From contig JBLHXN010000158.1 of the NCBI GenBank assembly GCA_047630355.1, forward strand, positions 1 through 7,204: a stretch of 7,204 bases of DNA, given 5' to 3'. Positions 1 through 6,119 of the stretch are shown here, one piece after another (the first letter of the stretch is position 1; each line of letters begins with the position of its first letter). Under the pieces are notes generated by a model. The model did not search any database. It saw nothing but the letters and a program-made list of their open reading frames with translations, and was not told the DNA's origin. The DNA comes from JANQUM01 sp047630355 (lineage in GTDB: Bacteria > Bacteroidota > Bacteroidia > Cytophagales > Spirosomataceae). The position numbers and the translations under genes were made by a program.

Positions 1-1331
1 TTGAATTCCAACCCGGCAACGCGGTTGTATTTGTCCATTCCTGACAACTGAGATTCACTCAACCTACCCGTCATGTTTTGTTTGTTCACGAAAATTCCGC
101 CGAGAGCAGAACGTTTGAAAACTTTACGTTGTAGCGTAGCAACGGTATAATTTGTGGCGGGAAGAACCTTGTCATTTCCGAAATCTACTTTACGGGATTG
201 CATGTTCATTACGCCAATCCGCCAATCGTCGTTTAGTTTTCCACTCAAACGAGCACCCGCTAAAATTGGTACTTGAGCGGCAGCACCAGTATTGGGATTT
301 CGGGTAATGCCAATACGACGGGAGAAAAACGGACGGGTATTCGGAAAACCGAAATTGCCAAACAAGTCACTATTCTCGATAAAAAACTGGCGACGTTCGG
401 GAAAGAAAAGCTCAAAGCGGCTGAGGTTTGTTTGTTGCTGATCTACTTCCACCTGCGAGAAATCAGGGTTCACGGTTAAATCTAAATTGAGCGACGGCGT
501 TACCGCAATTTTAGCATCAAGCCCAACCCCGCCGGTTTGGTCAGAGTTTGTAACCAATGCCGCTAAGTTTTCAGGGTTTCGGGGAAAGTCTTTTGAAACG
601 CCACCCGAGATATACGGAATCAAAGCAATGTTAGTTCCGGGGCGAGGGGGGGCATCGTCCCAAATTAAAAGCCCAGTGTAAGACAAGTTACTGTTCCTGA
701 AGTTCCGGGGAACAGGAAACCACGCTGAAACTTCGTTGTGCTTTATATAATTACGACCGAAATTTATCCGCCATTCATTATTACCTTCTGAAACTTTATA
801 GCGAAGCGTTTTGAACGGAATGGCGATTTCGACTGTCCAGTAATCATCGTAATTCTGAACCTCGGTGTACCATTTATTATCCCAGGTATTATCTATTTGT
901 TCACCAAAAGAAATCAACCCTTCCCGCTGCACGTTAAACGGCGAAACAGCAAATTGAAAACCGTTTAGTCGGTCTTTGAACGTATCAAGGTAAACTACAA
1001 AAACATCGCTGGTACTACCTTCAAAGTCCCGTTTTAGAGACGCCGTAGTGTATTTACTTTTCGGTTGATTTATCTTAGCAGCTATGTACAGGAATTTATC
1101 GTCAAACGTCATCATAACCTTCGACTGAAAATCTGCGTAAGAGGTATCAAAAGGGCGTTTCTGAAAAAATGGCTCGGCGGTAGCGTCTGCTTGTTGCCAG
1201 ATTCCTTCGTTCAGTTCGCCATCTAATAAAATTGGCTCGGCTGTTCTCTTTATATGTAGGTTATATTTTCCATCCTGAGAGATACAAAAAGTAGGTATTA
1301 GTATGAAAAAGAAAAGTAGTCGTTTTTTCAT
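1..1331 (-). CDS. DUF5916 outer-membrane protein with N-terminal CBM9-like domain (3' end off window)
   Basis: This frame is open without a stop from the ATG at 1331 to the left edge (443 codons), so the gene is cut at its 3' end. Residues 1-19 form a signal peptide (MKKR, a Phe/Leu/Ile core, then CIS before Gln19). Cys16 is preceded by Phe, so I do not read a lipobox. Residues about 27-225 resemble the CBM9-like domain of this family: an ILLDGELNEGIWQQAD opening, then DDKFLYIAAKI, SDVFVVYLDT, YWTVEIAIPFKTLRY and WRINFGRN. From about 235 the DUF5916 part begins, with its hallmark NPDFSQVEVDQQQTNLSRFE followed by FFPERRQFFIEN and SRRIG. Full-length relatives are usually some 700-900 residues, and the missing part is expected to be mostly outer-membrane beta-barrel. 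The role is unknown; glycan binding or transport at the outer membrane is inferred from the domain. The gene diverges from the one at 1414. Confidence 0.9.
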   Translation of the reverse strand, partial: MKKRLLFFFILIPTFCISQDGKYNLHIKRTAEPILLDGELNEGIWQQADATAEPFFQKRPFDTSYADFQSKVMMTFDDKFLYIAAKINQPKSKYTTASLKRDFEGSTSDVFVVYLDTFKDRLNGFQFAVSPFNVQREGLISFGEQIDNTWDNKWYTEVQNYDDYWTVEIAIPFKTLRYKVSEGNNEWRINFGRNYIKHNEVSAWFPVPRNFRNSNLSYTGLLIWDDAPPRPGTNIALIPYISGGVSKDFPRNPENLAALVTNSDQTGGVGLDAKIAVTPSLNLDLTVNPDFSQVEVDQQQTNLSRFELFFPERRQFFIENSDLFGNFGFPNTRPFFSRRIGITRNPNTGAAAQVPILAGARLSGKLNDDWRIGVMNMQSRKVDFGNDKVLPATNYTVATLQRKVFKRSALGGIFVNKQNMTGRLSESQLSGMDKYNRVAGLEF

Positions 1332-1413
1332 ATTTAATCGTTTGGGAGTTATAAAGAAGCCGTAAATGTCGGTAAAATGTTGCAGCTTTGACAACTCAAC
1401 AATTCTCTGATAC
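1332..1413. promoter_or_regulatory. Divergent intergenic region expected to hold two promoters
   Basis: These 82 bp separate the start of the minus-strand DUF5916 gene from the plus-strand gene at 1414, so both must be transcribed from here or nearby. I find no exact Bacteroidota -7 element (TAnnTTTG). The closest on the plus strand is CAGCTTTG at 1383-1390, one mismatch away, without a TTG/TTTG box at the right spacing upstream. No long palindrome or operator repeat is visible. The regulatory role rests on gene orientation alone. Confidence 0.4.
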
Positions 1414-1794
1414 ATGAGCTTAAAAAATATAGTTTCTAGAGCCTTCGGTTTAGACAATTTAAAATACGCTCTGATTGGGTTGATAGAGGCCAAACTGGAA
1501 CTCAAAAAAATAGAATTTCAGGAACAACTCGGAGCAAAACTCACCGAGTTGGTTTTTCTGCTGGTCACCGCACTTCTCTCTTTACTATTATTAATATTTA
1601 CCTCTGTCTTTATCGCCGCCGGTATAAATGTACTGCTGAATTCAGATTGGTATGGTTTCGGGATTATCATGGCAATTTACCTACTGTTGCTTATTCTGTG
1701 GATCAGTAATGAACGAGCGGCGAAACAGCAAATTGATAAACGGGTGACCGAAGGCATTGATAAAAAAATGAGTAATTTAAAAATACCGAAATGA
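1414..1794 (+). CDS. YqjE-like / holin superfamily III small membrane protein
   Basis: This 126-residue protein has an amphipathic, charged N-terminal helix (about 13-45, rich in Glu, Lys and Leu: LIEAKLELKKIEFQEQLGAK), two hydrophobic segments (about 46-72 and 79-97) and a charged Lys/Glu tail. That plan matches proteins annotated as phage holin family, putative Actinobacterial holin-X or YqjE (Phage_holin_3_6). Despite the name, such chromosomal genes in Bacteroidota are not phage lysis genes; they are small inner-membrane proteins of unknown function, and no phage gene is nearby. An in-frame TGA at 1408-1410 just before the ATG fixes the start. No Shine-Dalgarno sequence is evident. The stop overlaps the start of the acetyltransferase gene as ATGA (1791-1794), pointing to co-transcription and translational coupling. 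The family call rests on architecture and sequence flavour rather than catalytic residues. Confidence 0.75.
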   Translation: MSLKNIVSRAFGLDNLKYALIGLIEAKLELKKIEFQEQLGAKLTELVFLLVTALLSLLLLIFTSVFIAAGINVLLNSDWYGFGIIMAIYLLLLILWISNERAAKQQIDKRVTEGIDKKMSNLKIPK

Positions 1795-3053
1795 AAAACC
1801 GAATACTTTCCGTGGATGTGCTGCGGGGAATGACCGTTATTTTGATGACCATTGTAAACAATCCCGGCGATTGGGGGAACGTTTATCCACCACTACTTCA
1901 CGCCAGTTGGCACGGCTGCACGCCAACAGATTTGGTCTTCCCGTTCTTCCTTTTCGTAGTGGGTATTTCCACCGCTTTAGCGATGCCCGTAAAGCAGATT
2001 TCCTCAAAAACTTATCAGAAAATAGCTACCCGTACTTTTCGGATTATTTGTTTGGGATTATTCCTAAACTTCTTCTCCAAACTTGATGCTTTCGGTTTTG
2101 AAGGGTTTCTACTGATTATTTACCGGTTGAGCTTTACAGCATTAGCGGTAGTTGCTTTTTTGGGTGATTATGACAGGAATAAGCAATTATATGTGGCCTT
2201 CGGGTCATTTATATTGATGATGGTTTTGGCTTTCGGTGGTTTTGGGCAATTTGAAAGCGTAAGGATTCCGGGCGTGTTACAGCGAATCGGAATTGTTTAC
2301 GGAATTGTATCGCTCATTTACCTACATACTTCCACAAGAATTCAAATCCTGATTGGCAGCTCGATACTGTTGATTTACTGGGCTATCATGACACTCATAC
2401 CCGTTCCGAACGGAAACCCGCCCAACGTGGAAGTAGGAACGAGTTTAGCCGCTTGGCTAGACGAAACGCTGTTAACAACGCACAATTGGAGCAGCACAAA
2501 AACCTGGGATCCCGAAGGTATTCTTTCCACACTTCCCGCCATCGGAACGGGTATTGCGGGATTACTAATCGGGCAATTATTGATTCGTGAAATTCCGCAA
2601 CGTAAGAAGTCTTTACAACTGCTCGGTATTGGTGTAACCGCAATCATTTTAGGTTTATTATGGAACATAGTTTTCCCGATAAATAAAGCACTCTGGACAA
2701 GTTCTTACGTAATTTATACCGCTGGGTTGGCAACGCTGGTTTTAAGCATTTTGTATTACATTACCGATGTTCGGAAGTATAAGAGCTGGACAAAACCTTT
2801 TATTATTTTTGGGGTAAACCCAATGGTCATATTTTTCTTTTCGGGGATAATTCCACGGGTGTTGGGAATGATAGAAGTACCAAGTCCTGCGGGAGAATCT
2901 ATAAGCGTGAGAGCGTATGTCTACGACTACATGATTGTTCCTCTATTCGAAAATCCGATGAATGCTTCCTTGGCCGGAGCATTGATTTACTTGGTAATTT
3001 GGTTTGTTATCTTAACTTTGTTCTATCGTAAAGATTTAATTTTTAAAGTATAA
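1791..3053 (+). CDS. HGSNAT-like (COG4299/DUF5009) multispan acyltransferase
   Basis: This 420-residue polytopic membrane protein has about ten hydrophobic segments and belongs to the family of heparan-alpha-glucosaminide N-acetyltransferase, which moves an acetyl group from acetyl-CoA across the membrane to an amino sugar. The N-terminal signature is intact: SVDVLRGMTVILMTIVNNPG (7-26), then LLHASWHGCTPTDLVFPFFLF (35-55, key residues His37, Trp40, Asp47 and Pro51). His37 aligns with the His proposed to carry acetyl in the human enzyme. Other conserved blocks are RIPGVLQRIG (158-167), TWDPEGILSTLPAIGTG (238-254), PINKALWTSSYV (296-307), FGVNPM (340-345) and the closing YRKDLIFKV. The length is typical for bacterial members, so it looks complete. 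The start overlaps the upstream stop (ATGA). The substrate in bacteria is not established; a cell-envelope or imported glycan is inferred. The secreted DUF1080 gene follows after 12 bp. Confidence 0.88.
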   Translation: MKNRILSVDVLRGMTVILMTIVNNPGDWGNVYPPLLHASWHGCTPTDLVFPFFLFVVGISTALAMPVKQISSKTYQKIATRTFRIICLGLFLNFFSKLDAFGFEGFLLIIYRLSFTALAVVAFLGDYDRNKQLYVAFGSFILMMVLAFGGFGQFESVRIPGVLQRIGIVYGIVSLIYLHTSTRIQILIGSSILLIYWAIMTLIPVPNGNPPNVEVGTSLAAWLDETLLTTHNWSSTKTWDPEGILSTLPAIGTGIAGLLIGQLLIREIPQRKKSLQLLGIGVTAIILGLLWNIVFPINKALWTSSYVIYTAGLATLVLSILYYITDVRKYKSWTKPFIIFGVNPMVIFFFSGIIPRVLGMIEVPSPAGESISVRAYVYDYMIVPLFENPMNASLAGALIYLVIWFVILTLFYRKDLIFKV

Positions 3054-3065
3054 TTATTCAACCAC

Positions 3066-3737
3066 ATGAAGAAAATAACACTATTATTAGCAGTTTGCCT
3101 GTTCACTTTTACAGCATCCGCCCAAAAAGGAAAATGGGTAAAACTATTTGACGGAAAAAACACCGACCACTGGCATTCGTGGACACTCAACGAGGTAAAG
3201 GGCTGGACGATTGAAGACAAAGTATTAACCACAGAAGGTAAGAATGGAGACTTGGTGACAAACGAAATGTACGAGGATTTCATTCTCGAATTTGACTTTA
3301 TGGTTTCTCCTAAAGGAAACAGTGGAGTGGTTTACAAAATCATCGAAGAGCCGGGTAATAAGAAGTATTTCAACACGTACGCTTCAGGACCTGAGTACCA
3401 AATCATTGACGACGTAAATTATCCCGGAGGAATCAATAACCGCCAAAAAACGGGAGCGAACTACGACATCATCGCTCCAAACGATTTGACGATAGCTAAG
3501 CCAGCAGGTGAGTGGAATAAAGGTGTACTGAAAATTCAGGACAACAAAGTGGAACATTGGCTTAACAGTAAGAAGGTAGTAGAATATACTTACGGCAGCG
3601 ACCAATGGAACGAAGATGTGGGAAATAGCAAGTTTGCGAAATGGGAGTACGCCAACGCTCACGATAAAGGTCACCTGTCACTTCAAGGACACGGAGATAA
3701 AGTCTCATTCCGTAAAATCAGAATTAAGGAGTTGTAA
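3066..3737 (+). CDS. Secreted DUF1080 (3-keto-disaccharide hydrolase family) protein
   Basis: This 223-residue protein has a clear signal peptide (MKKITLLLAVCLFTFTASA, cleavage before Gln20), so the mature protein is periplasmic or outer-surface. The rest is a single DUF1080 domain with a predicted concanavalin-like beta-sandwich. Its landmarks in order are WVKLFDGKNTDHWHSW (24-39), WTIEDKVL (47-54), LVTNEMYEDFILEFDFMVSP (63-82), GNSGVVYKI (84-92), GPEYQIIDD (108-116), TGANYDIIAP (129-138), GEWNKGVLKIQDNKVEHWLN (148-167) and GHLSLQGHGDKVSFRKIRIK (202-221). Some family members hydrolyse 3-keto-glycosides made by GMC/GFO-type oxidoreductases, but no such dehydrogenase is in this window. It lies 12 bp after the acetyltransferase gene, probably in the same operon. 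The substrate cannot be read from the sequence. Confidence 0.92.
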   Translation: MKKITLLLAVCLFTFTASAQKGKWVKLFDGKNTDHWHSWTLNEVKGWTIEDKVLTTEGKNGDLVTNEMYEDFILEFDFMVSPKGNSGVVYKIIEEPGNKKYFNTYASGPEYQIIDDVNYPGGINNRQKTGANYDIIAPNDLTIAKPAGEWNKGVLKIQDNKVEHWLNSKKVVEYTYGSDQWNEDVGNSKFAKWEYANAHDKGHLSLQGHGDKVSFRKIRIKEL

Positions 3738-3821
3738 AAGCATTTTGAAGAAAGAAGACGGCACGTTTTTTATAAGGAGAAGATTGTTACATTTTCTCAT
3801 TCTTTAAGTAAAACTCGCTTT

Positions 3822-4412
3822 ATGAAAAACAATTTCTACCTCCTCCTTATGTTTATTGTTGTAGGCTTTACGTCTTGCCAAAAAGAACCTTATGCAACTT
3901 TTCAGAAAGCACAATCAGAAACTTTTGCACGGACTATCAAAGCAAAACCCGTTACCGTTGAGGCAGTTCAAACTCCTGAGGTTGTAAATCAAGTTCCTGC
4001 GTCTAATATTACTGCAAGTAGTAGTGATGATATTTCTTTTGAAGAGCCAGCATCGGTTGATTTACTTTCACAAATTGAGGTAACGCCAGTTGAGGTAGTA
4101 ACTGTTCCAGTAACTACTATCTCGAGAGTTTCTGCTCCCGCAACAACTATTACACATGTTAGCGGAAAGAATAAGTTGCTGAATAAAATCTTAGCAAAAA
4201 AGATTAACAAGCTGAATAAAAAAGCGGAAAGAGCATCATCATCAACAGTACGTTCCGGAACAAAAAGTCTTTTAATCGTAGGATTGACTGTTATAGCTAT
4301 TGGGTTGTTATTGACACTTATTCCGGTACTGAATGTTTTGTCAGGAATCGTAATCGCTACTGGTGCAATTATAGCAATCATTGGTTTGCTGCAACAGCTA
4401 CAAGTAATATAA
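3822..4412 (+). CDS. Predicted lipoprotein with C-terminal transmembrane hairpin, function unknown
   Basis: I do not recognise a named family for this 196-residue protein. The N-terminus (MKNNFYLLLMFIVVGFTSC) is a type II signal peptide with lipobox F-T-S-C, giving a lipidated Cys19. Residues about 42-112 are low-complexity, rich in Val, Thr, Pro and Ser, with TPEVV, VTPVEVVTVPVTT and TTI repeated loosely, so probably extended or disordered. A Lys/Asn-rich basic stretch follows (about 116-136). Two closely spaced hydrophobic segments (about 148-168 and 171-190) form a hairpin near the C-terminus. The gene lies 84 bp after the DUF1080 gene, so it may have its own promoter, though none is clear. 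It ends 19 bp before a strong terminator hairpin. Lipoproteins of similar plan occur in Bacteroidota, but no function follows from that. Confidence 0.8.
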   Translation: MKNNFYLLLMFIVVGFTSCQKEPYATFQKAQSETFARTIKAKPVTVEAVQTPEVVNQVPASNITASSSDDISFEEPASVDLLSQIEVTPVEVVTVPVTTISRVSAPATTITHVSGKNKLLNKILAKKINKLNKKAERASSSTVRSGTKSLLIVGLTVIAIGLLLTLIPVLNVLSGIVIATGAIIAIIGLLQQLQVI

Positions 4413-4431
4413 CCCTTACAGTTGGCATTTA

Positions 4432-4466
4432 AAAAGCCAGTTAGAATACTCTTCTAACTGGCTTTT
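4432..4466. terminator. Bidirectional intrinsic terminator between convergent genes
   Basis: A perfect inverted repeat has arms at 4432-4446 (AAAAGCCAGTTAGAA) and 4452-4466 (TTCTAACTGGCTTTT) around a 5-nt loop (TACTC). The 11-bp core GCCAGTTAGAA is extended by four A-T pairs. On the plus strand a T-rich tract (TTTTCTTTTTATT) runs on from the right arm; on the minus strand the other side reads TTTTTAAAT. It lies 19 bp after the plus-strand lipoprotein stop and 4 bp after the minus-strand TPR gene stop, so it can end transcription from both sides. Confidence 0.93.
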
Positions 4467-4470
4467 CTTT

Positions 4471-5307
4471 TTATTGACCTTGTTCAACTTCAGTGAGTAA
4501 GTCGGTAAATACCGCGTACCGTTTTTGCTGTTTTTTAGCTGTGGCAATTGCCTCCGCCTTATTGAAACCTCCGGTGTAATATCGTTGAAACCACGGCATT
4601 ACTGATACGGCTGCATCCAGAAACGAAGTATTAATTGCCAAACGAACCCCGAGGTAAAACAAACCCGAGGTAAGTAACATAGAGTTGAGTCCATTCTTAA
4701 TATCTCCAGCGTAAAACTGACCTAAGCCGGGAAATATAATACTGAGTATTTTAGCCTTTCTGGGACTAATTTTGCTGACCTTATCATTATGGATAAATAA
4801 ATTATGAACCGCCAATGTATCAGTCGTAATTTCTTTGAAGAGCACTTCTGACTGATTGAAATCTTCCAAAGCAAAATAGAGCATGGCTTCGTAGAACTTA
4901 CCCGAAAGAGCCTGTTCTTCTGTTAAATTTTTACTTAAAGAAAATAATTCTTCCTGCGTACTGGAGTAGTCTTTAATGAGTAAATAACAAGATGCTTTTT
5001 GCAGAATAATATCGTTCCTGATAGTATCGTCTTCTTCTACAAAATAAGCGAGTTCGTAGTAATTAGCGGCTTCGGTAAACTCGTCCGTTTCGTACAGGCA
5101 ATCTGCTATTTTACGGTAAACTTTTGGACCGTAAATACTTTGTTCGTCAAAAAAAAGTATTCGCTTATAAACCTCAATTGCGTTGCTGTATTCTGATGTT
5201 TCATAGAGTTTATCCGCAAACAGAAATGTGTCTTCAACACTTTGGGCATGCCCGGTTGTGGCAACAGTACTAATTATAATAAGCGTTAAAAAGCGTACTT
5301 GCTTCAT
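4471..5307 (-). CDS. Exported TPR protein with C-terminal PGLGQ-type membrane domain (second copy)
   Basis: The 278-residue product begins with a signal peptide (MKQVRFLTLIIISTVATTGHA, cleavage before Gln22). Residues about 25-163 form helical repeats of TPR type: YETSEYSNAIEVYKRIL (36-51), ADCLYETDEFTEAANYYELA (68-87), KASCYLLIKDYSSTQEEL (104-121) and YFALEDFNQSEVLFKEI (144-160). After a short basic linker (SPRKAK, 181-186) comes LSIIFPGLGQFYAGDIKNGL (188-207), followed by a hydrophobic stretch to about 225 and an amphipathic region rich in aromatics (MPWFQRYYTGGFN). This tail resembles membrane motifs of the TM2/DUF5683 kind, but I cannot assign a family. It shares the tail motif with the upstream TPR gene, so the two are probably diverged paralogues. 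Its start lies 38 nt inside that gene in another frame; the next Met (residue 142) would lose the signal peptide, so the overlap is real. It is last in the cluster. Confidence 0.8.
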   Translation of the reverse strand: MKQVRFLTLIIISTVATTGHAQSVEDTFLFADKLYETSEYSNAIEVYKRILFFDEQSIYGPKVYRKIADCLYETDEFTEAANYYELAYFVEEDDTIRNDIILQKASCYLLIKDYSSTQEELFSLSKNLTEEQALSGKFYEAMLYFALEDFNQSEVLFKEITTDTLAVHNLFIHNDKVSKISPRKAKILSIIFPGLGQFYAGDIKNGLNSMLLTSGLFYLGVRLAINTSFLDAAVSVMPWFQRYYTGGFNKAEAIATAKKQQKRYAVFTDLLTEVEQGQ

Positions 5308-6103
5308 GCTGGAGTAAGTTTGTTTTTTTCTTATTTTTATTCTTTGCTGATTTTACTGAACCATAAATATTACCTAAGTAAAACCCGGCACCAACTCCGC
5401 CATAAATCCATCCTCTGGTGCTTTTGATGCCATCCTTGTTAAACCCCCGATAAGACTGAAATGCCATTCCTGCCGTAAAAATAAGCGATACGAGTCCGTC
5501 TTTCCAGTCTCCAGTATAAACCCTTCCTAATCCCGGAATAACGGTTGATAACGCTCCCGCTAAAAAAGGGCTTTTGCTTTTTCCGTACAATCCCTCGTCT
5601 ACAATTCGGTTGTAGTTTACAGCCAATACGTTTGTTGAATCGTCAATTAACCGTAAATATGATTTTGCGGTTTTGAAGTCAGTGTTGAAAATACTGGCGG
5701 ACGTTTTAAATAACTGCCTGTCATCTTTCAGCATATTTTCGCTTTTGTCCCAAAATGCGTTCGCCGTTGTCCATTGCCTGTCGTTCATCAGTAATTTAGA
5801 ATATTCGATAGAATGCGAAAACGGCAAATTTTCGGTTGCAGGATAGAGTTGTTGAGCCCGGAGAATCCCCGTTTCAAACTTCTCATTTAGCCGATAAGCT
5901 TTGAGTAGATTTAGTTTTAGCGTATCGTTTGACGAGTTAAGAAATACCAATCGTTCGTACTCTTTCGTGGCGAGTTCAAACTGACCTGACTTCAACAGGT
6001 ATTCTCCAAACCTCCGGGAGTTTTCGTAATTGTATAAATCTTGTTGAGCTGAGACAATGAATGAACTTACCAGTAAAGTTGCGAAGAGTAGCGTTTTTTT
6101 CAT
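5270..6103 (-). CDS. Exported TPR-like protein with C-terminal PGLGR-type membrane domain (first copy)
   Basis: I place the start at the ATG at 6103, giving 277 residues; a TTG directly before it (6106) would add one residue and is less likely. The signal peptide is MKKTLLFATLLVSSFIVSA, cleaved before Gln20. Helical repeats of TPR type fill about 24-150, clearest at FGEYLLKSGQFELATKEYER (32-51) and LLKAYRLNEKFETGILRAQ (67-85). The C-terminal part begins SPFLAGALSTVIPGLGRVYT (178-197), continues GDWKDGLVSLIFTAGMAF, and has a second glycine-rich hydrophobic segment (about 232-250) before a Lys/Asn-rich tail. The PGLGxxYxGDxKxGL core matches the downstream TPR protein. The gene starts 16 nt after the yidD-like stop, without an obvious Shine-Dalgarno sequence, and its last 38 nt overlap the next gene. 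Function is unknown; a membrane-anchored periplasmic scaffold is inferred. Confidence 0.8.
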   Translation of the reverse strand: MKKTLLFATLLVSSFIVSAQQDLYNYENSRRFGEYLLKSGQFELATKEYERLVFLNSSNDTLKLNLLKAYRLNEKFETGILRAQQLYPATENLPFSHSIEYSKLLMNDRQWTTANAFWDKSENMLKDDRQLFKTSASIFNTDFKTAKSYLRLIDDSTNVLAVNYNRIVDEGLYGKSKSPFLAGALSTVIPGLGRVYTGDWKDGLVSLIFTAGMAFQSYRGFNKDGIKSTRGWIYGGVGAGFYLGNIYGSVKSAKNKNKKKTNLLQHEASTLFNAYYN

Positions 6104-6119
6104 CAAGGACTAAGTTACT

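Noticed and set aside
273..681. Two plus-strand open frames (273-479 and 487-681) that could look like small genes
   Set aside because: They lie antisense to the continuous minus-strand DUF5916 frame, which has a signal peptide and family motifs; the plus-strand translations show no recognisable domain.
1383..1390. CAGCTTTG as a possible Bacteroidota -7 promoter element for the gene at 1414
   Set aside because: One mismatch to TAnnTTTG and no TTG/TTTG box at the expected spacing; the nearest TTTG (1341-1344) is too far upstream.
1414..1794. Prophage or lysis cassette suggested by the holin-like protein
   Set aside because: No endolysin, integrase, structural phage gene or attachment-site repeat is present; the protein matches chromosomal YqjE-like proteins.
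2375..2668. Overlapping minus-strand open frames inside the acetyltransferase gene
   Set aside because: They fall within conserved coding sequence of the HGSNAT-like protein and show no domain of their own.
3776..3779. GGAG resembling a Shine-Dalgarno sequence before the lipoprotein gene
   Set aside because: It is about 42 nt before the ATG at 3822, too far to place the ribosome, and no in-frame start lies at the right distance.
3989..4381. A 130-residue minus-strand open frame antisense to the lipoprotein gene
   Set aside because: The plus-strand frame has a lipobox, membrane hairpin and terminator; the antisense hydrophobic look mirrors the Val/Ile/Thr-rich codons of the real gene.
6104..6106. 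TTG as the start of the first TPR gene
   Set aside because: The next codon is ATG followed by Lys-Lys, a standard signal-peptide beginning; ATG at 6103 is the simpler start.
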